Source: WVZL01 sp041862375 (GTDB taxonomy: Bacteria; Acidobacteriota; Aminicenantia; Aminicenantales; Aminicenantaceae). From it: a stretch of 6,105 nucleotides of DNA. Where the stretch lies: positions 1 through 6,105 of the forward strand of contig JBGVTE010000121.1 of NCBI GenBank assembly GCA_041862375.1, given 5' to 3'. Shown here one piece after another: positions 1 to 4,532 of the stretch. A model generated the notes under the pieces. That model was not told the origin of the DNA. It ran no database searches and worked only from the letters and a program-made list of their open reading frames with translations. The first letter of the stretch is position 1. Every line of letters begins with the position of its first letter. Made by a program: the position numbers and the translations under genes.

Positions 1-11
1 TAAAAGGGATT

Positions 12-45
12 AGGCAGAGGCTTCTTTTTTCATAGAGTTCTGCCT
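12..45. other. Hairpin-forming inverted repeat near left edge
   Basis: AGGCAGA (12-18) is the exact reverse complement of TCTGCCT (39-45), with a 20-nt T-rich spacer. An alternative pairing, AGAGGC (16-21) with GCCTCT (42-47), is also possible. No T-run follows on either strand, so I do not call it a terminator. It may be the tail of something to the left of the window. Confidence 0.35.
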
Positions 46-90
46 CTAAATATTCTCTCTTGAGATTTTTTACTCGTGGAGATAAGGATA

Positions 91-190
91 AATTAAAAAT
101 ATTAATTTATTATGTGAAAATAATTAATATTATTAATAATTATATCAAAATAATTAATTTTTTTAGCATTTATTATTAAAAATATTAACC
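91..190. repeat. AT-rich patch with short direct repeats
   Basis: This roughly 100-nt stretch is almost entirely A and T. It contains a 14-nt direct repeat, ATTAAAAATATTAA, at 92-105 and 175-188, and a 12-nt direct repeat, AAAATAATTAAT, at 117-128 and 147-158. No open frame of note crosses it. It could be a curved or easily melted intergenic segment. Repeats of this kind also arise by chance in such AT-rich sequence, so I assign no function. Confidence 0.4.
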
Positions 191-195
191 AGGCA

Positions 196-247
196 AAGCA
201 TGAACTTCCTCTTCAAAGAGGCGAATCCCTCTTTTTACCTTATGCTT
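196..247 (+). terminator. Nested hairpins, terminator-like
   Basis: An inner hairpin pairs AAAGAGG (215-221) with CCTCTTT (228-234) across a 6-nt loop and is followed by TT and then A, so the T-tract is short. An outer stem pairs AAGCAT (196-201) with ATGCTT (242-247). CCTCTT at 208-213 can also pair with AAGAGG (216-221), which would exclude the inner hairpin. The structure could be a weak terminator for a transcript entering from the left or a piece of a decayed element. No gene is visible upstream in the window. Confidence 0.3.
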
Positions 248-284
248 CAATAACATGTTTTATATAATCTTATTAATACTTGGC

Positions 285-466
285 TTTGTCCCAAAGTGAC
301 GGGATTAAAAGAAGTGTTCGAAAAAGGCAGTTCCATTGTCATTGCGAGCGATCGAAGAGAGCGTAGCAATCTCATTGAAAACAAATAGATTAATGCCCTT
401 CCTTAAGAGATTGCTTCATCGCTTCGCTCTTCGCAATGACAAGGCATCCCGTCACTTTGGGACAAA
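285..466. mobile_element. MITE-like palindromic repeat element
   Basis: The 182-bp element is bounded by perfect 21-bp terminal inverted repeats at 285-305 and 446-466, the left one beginning TTTGTCCCAAAGTGACGGG. Inside lie two further arms: 338-373, starting GTCATTGCGA and ending AGCAATCTC, and 407-440, whose complement starts and ends the same way with a diverged centre. The GTCATTGCGA...AGCAATCTC type of arm is, from general knowledge, a dispersed palindromic repeat seen in many bacterial genomes. The element has no coding capacity, so any mobilisation would need a transposase elsewhere. I see no convincing target-site duplication. The RNA could fold into one long hairpin. Confidence 0.75.
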
Positions 467-480
467 ATCAAATTATTAGT

Positions 481-502
481 TTTTAAAATTATTTTAAAAT
501 TA
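481..502. repeat. Tandem 11-mer duplication
   Basis: TTTTAAAATTA occurs twice head to tail (481-491 and 492-502), between the palindromic element and the promoter of the nucleotidyltransferase gene. It is a minor replication-slippage type repeat with no inferred role. Confidence 0.5.
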
Positions 503-561
503 ATAAAGGACTTAATATTCAACTTTGGAAATTATCTTTGTTTCTATCATCAAAAAACATG

Positions 562-590
562 TTGATATTGTATTCAATATTGAGTACAAT
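562..590 (+). promoter_or_regulatory. Sigma-70-type promoter of wHTH-MNT gene
   Basis: The -35 is TTGATA (562-567) and the -10 is TACAAT (585-590), separated by exactly 17 bp. Each hexamer differs from the consensus at one position. Transcription would start near 597, giving a leader of about 16 nt before the ATG at 613. The -10 lies inside the palindrome at 580-599, so a bound repressor would block RNA polymerase. The fit is by eye and transcription is inferred. Confidence 0.7.
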
Positions 591-599
591 TGTACTCAA
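565..599. promoter_or_regulatory. Palindromic operator overlapping the -10
   Basis: TTGAGTACAATTGTACTCAA at 580-599 is a perfect 20-bp palindrome covering the -10 and the expected start site. A second, shorter inverted repeat, ATATTG (565-570) with CAATAT (575-580), sits immediately upstream between -35 and -10. A perfect palindrome here is what a dimeric winged-helix repressor would bind. The first gene downstream encodes a winged-helix protein, so autoregulation is the simplest inference. An RNA hairpin role is less likely because the palindrome has no loop and lies mostly upstream of the start site. Confidence 0.65.
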
Positions 600-602
600 A
601 TT

Positions 603-606
603 GGAG
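603..606 (+). promoter_or_regulatory. Ribosome binding site deciding the MNT start
   Basis: GGAG is followed by 6 nt and then ATG at 613. The longer frame starting with TTG at 538 would place its start upstream of the promoter -35. The site and the promoter together fix the start at 613. Confidence 0.7.
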
Positions 607-612
607 TTCATT

Positions 613-1188
613 ATGTTGGAGACCCTTTATATCACAAAATCAAAGATTAGAAGAGATTTACTAGCTCTCCTCTTTACCAATCCATCTCAAAAGTTTTACC
701 TCAGAGAACTCCAGAGACTATTAGGCTATTCAGTTGGGAGTATTCGTAGAGAGCTATTAAGATTTAAAAAAGACAATTTATTTAATACCCAAAAAATTGG
801 CAACCTGCTCTTCTACTCCCTTAATACAAACCATCCTCTGTATGAAGAATTAAAAAGTATTATTTCTAAAACAATAGGAGTAGAGGGGAGTTTGAGAAAA
901 ATATTATTGTCTATAGAAAAAATAAAGATATCCTTCATATATGGATCCTTTGCATCGACACGCCAGAAAGCCTTTAGTGATATTGACCTTATGATAATAG
1001 GGAATCCTGACGTATCAATTCTTAACGAAAAAATTGCTCGATTAGAAAAAAGGTTAAAAAGAGAAATAAATATAACCATTTACTCATATGAAGAATATTC
1101 AGCGAAGAAAAAAGCTAAGAGAGAGTTCATTTTAGATTTATTAAAAAATCCGAAAATAATGTTAATCGGCAAAGAAGATGATCTATAA
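613..1188 (+). CDS. Winged-helix / minimal nucleotidyltransferase protein
   Basis: This 191-residue protein fuses a winged-helix DNA-binding domain (about residues 8-75, with the likely helix-turn-helix around KFYLRELQRLLGYSVGSIRR) to a Pol-beta-type minimal nucleotidyltransferase domain (about 95-187). The nucleotidyltransferase signature GS-x10-DxD is present: G111 S112, then D123 and D125 in FSDIDLMIIG. The position where the third metal-binding Asp is expected reads INITIYS, with Asn153. This would reduce or alter catalysis, although I recall such an Asn in other wHTH-MNT proteins. In known MNT/HEPN pairs the MNT protein is the antitoxin and modifies or neutralises the HEPN partner. Here it probably also represses its own promoter through the palindrome at 580-599. 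The HEPN frame begins inside the last codons of this gene, an 11-nt overlap typical of translational coupling. Domain calls are firm and the role is inferred. Confidence 0.85.
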   Translation: MLETLYITKSKIRRDLLALLFTNPSQKFYLRELQRLLGYSVGSIRRELLRFKKDNLFNTQKIGNLLFYSLNTNHPLYEELKSIISKTIGVEGSLRKILLSIEKIKISFIYGSFASTRQKAFSDIDLMIIGNPDVSILNEKIARLEKRLKREINITIYSYEEYSAKKKAKREFILDLLKNPKIMLIGKEDDL

Positions 1189-1645
1189 AGAATCAAAGGA
1201 AAATCTTTTAAGAGAAGGAACAATAGAGAGGTGTCCTGTTGATTATAAGGTTATAATGAACTTGATAAATTGAGCCCATACTGATCTAAAAACAGCCCGG
1301 AGGAATTTAAGTGATGATGAGGAATGTTCTTACAATTATGCCTATAACGCCATGTTACGCTCTGGATTAGCCTTAATGTTCAGCGAAGGCTTCAGACCAG
1401 AAATTAAAGATAAACATTTAACTGTAGTCAGATTTGCAAGCTCAATTTTAGGGAATGAATTCAAAATACTCATTAATAATTATGATTTCATGAGAAGAAA
1501 AAGGCATCAATTTATTTATGAACCTGACATTCCTTGTTCAAAGAAAGAAGCTGAAGATGCTTTGAAAGCCGCTGAAGAATTTGTAGACGTAATCTATAAG
1601 TTTATAAAGAGAAAAAGTCCTCAGTTAGAATTTGATTTTAAATAA
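1178..1645 (+). pseudogene. HEPN-domain protein interrupted by in-frame TGA
   Basis: The frame starts with ATG at 1178, overlapping the nucleotidyltransferase gene, and would encode 155 residues. A TGA at 1271-1273 (codon 32) splits it. Both sides read as one HEPN protein: VDYKVIMNLIN before the stop and AHTDLKTARRNL, then YNYAYNAMLRSGLALMF, after it. The C-terminal part carries RRKRHQFIYEPD, the HEPN signature region. The canonical R-x4-6-H ribonuclease motif is not clean here: R109 is followed four residues later by Tyr114, not His. The expected residue at codon 32 is often Arg or Lys, so a single C-to-T change (CGA to TGA) would explain the stop. The internal ATG at 1352 has no Shine-Dalgarno sequence and would drop the first helix. 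GGAGG at 1299-1303 points to starts in another frame. A nonsense-mutated pseudogene is likeliest; a sequencing error or readthrough remain possible. Confidence 0.75.
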
Positions 1646-1647
1646 AG

Positions 1648-1675
1648 AGAGATCTAACTCTTCATCTCTATTTTT
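1648..1675 (+). terminator. Possible terminator after MNT/HEPN operon
   Basis: AGAGAT (1648-1653) pairs with ATCTCT (1664-1669) across a 10-nt loop, followed by one A and five T (1671-1675). It begins 3 nt after the HEPN stop codon. The stem is only 6 bp, so termination would be weak. Position and T-run support the call. Confidence 0.4.
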
Positions 1676-1687
1676 ATTGGTGCTCAC

Positions 1688-2071
1688 TCATTGCTCCTCA
1701 CTGAGGTCAAACATCTGACAGACGTTCTTATGGCGTATCTTGCGGGCAAACTTAAGCTCATTACTGAATCTCTCGATGATCTTTTCATCCGAGGCAATCT
1801 CAGGCTTGAGGAGCTTTAGAGCAATCTTATCCTTAATCTTGGTATCGAATACCTTGTAGACTTTCCCCATACCTCCCCTGCCCAGTTCCTCAATAATCTG
1901 ATATCTTCCGGCAAAAGTTGAGCCGGTGGCTAATTCTTCTCTGGAAGTCTCTATGGTCTTGGTGTATGAAACATGAGGTTCCTCAGAGGAAGGAAGTGCA
2001 GTAGCACACTTCTTACAAAATTGGGAGTCCGAAGTGTTTTCAGTCTGACACTCGGGACATTTAACAGCCAT
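1688..2071 (-). pseudogene. Truncated zinc-ribbon Ser/Thr protein kinase (PknB-like)
   Basis: The 127-residue product starts with a zinc ribbon (C5, C8, C19, C22: CPEC and CKKC), then a linker, then the N-lobe of a bacterial Ser/Thr kinase. Visible kinase features are the Gly-rich loop GRGGMGKVYKVFD (64-76), the ATP-binding Lys86 in IALKLL, and the helix-C Glu105 in RFSNELK. It stops at QMFDLSEEQ, just before the hinge. The HRD catalytic loop, DFG motif, activation segment and any sensor domain are absent. Intact relatives have a kinase domain of roughly 270 residues plus C-terminal domains, so this cannot phosphorylate. The start is sound: ATG at 2069-2071 with GAGGG five to six bases upstream on the minus strand. 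Sequence beyond the stop does not resume the kinase in any frame I read, so the 3' part was lost, not frameshifted. G+C looks higher than in the MNT/HEPN genes. It may be a dead remnant or a residual zinc-ribbon protein. Confidence 0.85.
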
Positions 2072-2126
2072 TATTCCCTCTTAGTTAGCTGGCCAAGAGA
2101 ATAGCAGGGAATATGAAAAGAGTCAA

Positions 2127-2246
2127 TCAGTCTTTAGATATCACTTCTTTCAATCTTTTGTAAATATCCTTTCTATGTCCTACAGAAATCAAAATAATTA
2201 TGAGCTGCTTTCGCTCAATACGATAGATAATCCTGTAACCATATTT
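2127..2246 (-). pseudogene. RelE/ParE-family toxin, C-terminal remnant
   Basis: On the minus strand a 39-codon open stretch ends in TGA at 2127-2129 and is preceded in frame by a TAA (2247-2249). It reads KYGYRIIYRIERKQ, then LIIILISVGHRKDIYKRLKE. This matches the C-terminal half of RelE/ParE-type mRNA-interferase or gyrase-inhibitor toxins: the R-x-x-Y-x-I strand, a hydrophobic strand, and the GHRKDIY block. The N-terminal half, a start codon and an upstream antitoxin gene are all missing. The sequence between here and the radical SAM gene (2250-2350) shows no trace of them. It is best read as a decayed toxin-antitoxin locus upstream of, and on the same strand as, the truncated kinase. Family assignment is by motif only, and RelE cannot be told from ParE. 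Confidence 0.7.
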
Positions 2247-2281
2247 TTAAAGTAAAATTTGTCTATTTTTCAACAAATTTA

Positions 2282-2310
2282 TTCACATAGTAGTTAAAAA
2301 ATGATATTCT
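2282..2310 (+). promoter_or_regulatory. Candidate promoter of the radical SAM gene
   Basis: TTCACA (2282-2287) and TATTCT (2305-2310) are separated by 17 bp, and TGA directly before the -10 gives an extended -10 motif. Start of transcription would be near 2317, leaving a leader of about 34 nt. The match is moderate and the region is AT-rich, so chance is not excluded. Confidence 0.4.
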
Positions 2311-2350
2311 TATTAAAATTTACTGGAAAGTGTGAGTCAGAAGTTTAACT

Positions 2351-3829
2351 ATGAAAATACTTTTAATTTATCCGAAGTATCCTGATACCTTTTGGAGCTT
2401 TAAATATGCTCTGAAATTCATTTCAAAAAAAGCATCTTTCCCCCCGCTGGGTTTATTAACTGTGGCCGCAATGCTTCCCAAAGAATGGGAGAAAAAGCTT
2501 ATCGATATGAATGTCTCTACTTTAGCAGAGGATGACCTTAAATGGGCTGACTATGTATTTATCAGTGCTATGATCGTTCAGAAAAAGTCAGTATTGGAAG
2601 TAGTTAAAAGGTGTAAAAGATTGGGAATCAGAGTTGTTGCAGGTGGACCTCTTTTTACCACCGAATACGAAGAATTTAAGGATATAGACCATTTTGTTCT
2701 TAATGAGGCTGAGAGTACGCTTCCATCTTTTCTGGATGATTTAAAAAATGGATGCGCTCAACATATTTATACATCCAAAGAGCGGCCTGATATAAGAGAG
2801 ACTCCTCCCCCACAATGGGATCTTATTAACATGAAAAAATATGCTTCAAGGAGCATTCAATACTCCAGAGGCTGTCCTTATAATTGTGAATTCTGCGACA
2901 TTATCGTTCTCAATGGTAATAAGCCACGGACTAAGAGCAAAGGTCAGATTTTAGAAGAACTGGAAGTTTTATATACACAAGGCTGGAAAGGTGGAGTATT
3001 TTTTGTCGATGATAATTTCATAGGTAATAAGAAAAAACTTAAAACGGAAATCCTGCCATTTTTAATCGATTGGATGGAAAAGAAAAAATATCCTTTTTAT
3101 TTTTTCACTGAAGCATCCATAAATCTTTCTGATGACGAGGAACTGATGCAATTAATGGTCAATGCTGGATTTAATAGGGTTTTTATCGGAATTGAAACTC
3201 CAAATGAAAAAAGCCTCACGGAATGCAATAAATATCTAAATAAGAATCGTGACTTGATAGCCTGTGTAAAAAAAATCCAGGACAATGGTTTTGAAGTTCA
3301 GGGAGGATTTATTGTAGGTTTTGATAATGATCCTCCTTCAATTTTTGAAAGACAGATAAGTTTTATTCAAAAGAGCGGGATTGTTACTGCTATGGTTGGA
3401 TTATTGAATGCGCCCCGTGGTACAAGGCTTTATCACCGCCTAAAAAAAGAAGACAGATTGTTGAATGATCCATCTGGAGATAACACGGACTTTTCTATCA
3501 ACTTTATTCCAAAAATGAATGTTGAAACACTCATGAATGGGTATAAAAAAATCCTCAATACGATTTATTCACCCAAATACTTTTACAAGCGTGTGATAAC
3601 ATTCTTAAAGGAATATAAGCCACGACCATTAAAGAAAAAAATCCACTTCAATTTTTATGATATTATAGCCTTCTTTAAATCTATCTGGTTTTTGGGGATA
3701 AAAGGAAAAGAAAGATTTCATTACTGGAAACTTATTTCCTGGACTTTAGTTAGACGCCCCCGCTTCTTTAGCTTAGCAATTACACTTGCAATTTATGGCT
3801 TTCATTTTCGAAAAATTGTGGAAATATAA
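2351..3829 (+). CDS. B12-binding radical SAM protein (DUF4070/HpnP-like)
   Basis: This 492-residue protein has an N-terminal cobalamin-binding-type domain (about 1-150: KILLIYPKYPD, FPPLGLLTVAAMLP, then VVAGGPLFT), a radical SAM core (about 165-370) and a C-terminal DUF4070-like region. The 4Fe-4S cluster ligands are C175, C179 and C182 in RGCPYNCEFCDI. Other core motifs are FVDDNFIGN (218-226), GIETPN (280-285) and GFIVGFD (319-325). The classical DxHxxG base-off His motif of the B12 domain is not seen; the equivalent stretch reads IDMNVSTL, as in many radical SAM relatives. The family includes hopanoid C-2 methylase HpnP and many uncharacterised proteins, so methylation of a lipid or other unreactive carbon is plausible but unproven. 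The substrate cannot be read from context: no hopanoid or other pathway gene is nearby. Length fits the family, and the start is the first ATG, with no strong Shine-Dalgarno sequence. The gene is convergent with khpA, 36 nt away. Confidence 0.88.
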   Translation: MKILLIYPKYPDTFWSFKYALKFISKKASFPPLGLLTVAAMLPKEWEKKLIDMNVSTLAEDDLKWADYVFISAMIVQKKSVLEVVKRCKRLGIRVVAGGPLFTTEYEEFKDIDHFVLNEAESTLPSFLDDLKNGCAQHIYTSKERPDIRETPPPQWDLINMKKYASRSIQYSRGCPYNCEFCDIIVLNGNKPRTKSKGQILEELEVLYTQGWKGGVFFVDDNFIGNKKKLKTEILPFLIDWMEKKKYPFYFFTEASINLSDDEELMQLMVNAGFNRVFIGIETPNEKSLTECNKYLNKNRDLIACVKKIQDNGFEVQGGFIVGFDNDPPSIFERQISFIQKSGIVTAMVGLLNAPRGTRLYHRLKKEDRLLNDPSGDNTDFSINFIPKMNVETLMNGYKKILNTIYSPKYFYKRVITFLKEYKPRPLKKKIHFNFYDIIAFFKSIWFLGIKGKERFHYWKLISWTLVRRPRFFSLAITLAIYGFHFRKIVEI

Positions 3830-3865
3830 ACGCCAATAGATAATCATCTCCCCATGCTGATCAAA

Positions 3866-4102
3866 TTACCTTTTTTCTATTATCTCAAGATTAAACCTCT
3901 TTTTTAATTTCATCCCAGCAGCACCCAGAATAACTCTGATAGCCATAGCGTTTCTTCCCTGTTTTCCGATAACTTTGCCCAAATCTTCCGGCGCAACTTT
4001 TAATTCAAGGATCGAGCTCTGCTCCCCGTCTATTTGGGAAACGTGCACTTTATCGGGATTGTCCACTAATGATTTGGCAATCAATTCAACGAGTTCTTTC
4101 AC
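3866..4102 (-). CDS. khpA: KH-domain RNA-binding protein KhpA
   Basis: The 78-residue protein is a single KH domain, matching the KhpA/YlqC family in length and pattern. The GxxG nucleic-acid-binding loop is GKQG (46-49) within LGKVIGKQGRNAMAIRVIL. The ending LKKRFNLEIIEKR is typical. In Gram-positive bacteria KhpA pairs with KhpB (Jag/EloR) and binds many RNAs, affecting cell elongation and division. It is cytoplasmic. The start codon is GTG (4100-4102), supported by a strong Shine-Dalgarno sequence AAAGGAGG five bases upstream. In many genomes khpA sits between rpsP and rimM in the rpsP-rimM-trmD-rplS operon. Here it lies alone downstream of rpoD, separated by 430 nt, and is convergent with the radical SAM gene. 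It may be co-transcribed with rpoD or have its own promoter in the spacer. Confidence 0.92.
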   Translation of the reverse strand: MKELVELIAKSLVDNPDKVHVSQIDGEQSSILELKVAPEDLGKVIGKQGRNAMAIRVILGAAGMKLKKRFNLEIIEKR

Positions 4103-4107
4103 TGTAA

Positions 4108-4115
4108 CCTCCTTT
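4108..4115 (-). promoter_or_regulatory. Strong ribosome binding site of khpA
   Basis: On the minus strand AAAGGAGG lies 5 nt before the GTG start of khpA. It is the best Shine-Dalgarno sequence in the window and supports a non-ATG start. Confidence 0.85.
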
Positions 4116-4170
4116 AATTCTTAAATTGTTTTTCTATTCCTAAGAACCCCCCTTTCCTTCAATTATTTAT

Positions 4171-4226
4171 AGCCGCTAATTCGCTCAGGTGTTTTTTGTT
4201 AATCGGGAGGCTAGAGCATAACGGCT
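4171..4226 (-). other. Interrupted stem-loop in khpA leader
   Basis: On the plus strand AGCCG (4171-4175) pairs with CGGCT (4222-4226), and after small internal loops GCTC (4183-4186) pairs with GAGC (4214-4217). The 9 base pairs enclose a 27-nt loop that includes TGTTTTTTG. In a khpA transcript it would lie about 70 nt upstream of the start codon. It could be a regulatory leader structure, but it matches no riboswitch I recognise. Confidence 0.3.
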
Positions 4227-4332
4227 TTGACCACCACTCGATTCTACTGTCTTTCTTTTCTCCGTCCTTTAAAGTCTCCTTTGTTGTCAAGTATATATTC
4301 CATTATATCTGATTTCTAATTATAAACTGAAG

Positions 4333-4421
4333 CCTTTCCTTTCCGTTTCTCTTTTCCTCTCTTTTCTCTTTTTCTTCTCGATTTTTCTTTTTTTTCTCTG
4401 TCTCTCCTCTCCTTTTCTCTT
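4333..4421 (-). repeat. Polypurine/polypyrimidine tract
   Basis: 85 of these 89 plus-strand bases are pyrimidines. The only purines are at 4345, 4380, 4381 and 4400, and the longest pure run is 34 nt (4346-4379). In the direction of rpoD and khpA transcription it is a GA-rich RNA with many Shine-Dalgarno-like GGAG/GAGG words. It has no clean repeat unit. Confidence 0.8.
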
Positions 4422-4489
4422 GTCATTGATTCACTTCCTTTCTAAGGGAAACCAATGCTTAAGTCAACTCTCGCAATCCTGCCAACTCC

Positions 4490-4522
4490 TTCCAGGCACT
4501 CCACGCACCTTGTGCCCAGGAA
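4490..4522 (-). other. Hairpin just after rpoD stop
   Basis: TTCC (4490-4493) pairs with GGAA (4519-4522) and GGCAC (4495-4499) pairs with GTGCC (4512-4516), with an A opposite CA bulge and a 12-nt loop. It starts 11 nt past the rpoD stop codon. No U-run follows on the minus strand, so it is more likely an mRNA 3'-end stabiliser or processing site than an intrinsic terminator. Confidence 0.4.
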
Positions 4523-4532
4523 ATAGATTCAG

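Larger units (their letters stand above)
4103..4532 (-). other. 430-nt rpoD-khpA intergenic region
   Basis: No gene is supported here. From rpoD towards khpA it holds a hairpin next to the rpoD stop (4490-4522), a possible -35/-10 pair (TTGACT 4467-4462, 17 bp, TAGAAA 4444-4439), a polypurine stretch (4421-4333), an exact TATAAT (4307-4302) with a poor -35, and a hairpin (4226-4171) before the khpA ribosome binding site. Either promoter would give khpA a leader of roughly 190-330 nt. Both promoter calls are weak. Confidence 0.4.

Noticed and set aside
200..253. 17-codon ORF starting ATG at 200
   Set aside because: It has no ribosome binding site and overlaps a strong hairpin region; there is nothing to support translation.
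285..466. CRISPR-like repeats
   Set aside because: The repeats are inverted, occur once per arm, and have no regular spacers.
538..612. N-terminal extension of the nucleotidyltransferase frame starting at TTG 538
   Set aside because: The -35, -10 and palindromic operator lie inside it, and GGAG at 603-606 serves the ATG at 613.
813..1079. 88-residue minus-strand ORF
   Set aside because: It is antisense to the nucleotidyltransferase gene, has no recognisable domain, and shows no ribosome binding site that I can see.
1299..1370. GGAGG followed by GTG/ATG at 1311-1317 as a restart of HEPN translation
   Set aside because: Those start codons are in a different frame, which ends at a TAG within about 60 nt.
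1352..1645. Independent 97-residue gene starting at ATG 1352
   Set aside because: There is no Shine-Dalgarno sequence before 1352, and clear HEPN sequence continues upstream in the same frame to the TGA and beyond to 1178. I treat it as part of one interrupted gene.
3097..3285. 62-residue minus-strand ORF
   Set aside because: It lies wholly inside the radical SAM gene on the opposite strand and has no family resemblance.
3830..3865. Bidirectional terminator between the convergent radical SAM and khpA genes
   Set aside because: Only a 4-bp ATCA/TGAT pairing is visible and there is no adjacent T-run in the right place.
4171..4260. Possible tRNA, since CGGCTTTGACC on the plus strand looks like a tRNA-Gln anticodon loop and nearby words resemble a D-arm
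   Set aside because: The anticodon stem does not pair, the putative D-arm needs a large insertion, and no T-arm or acceptor stem can be built.
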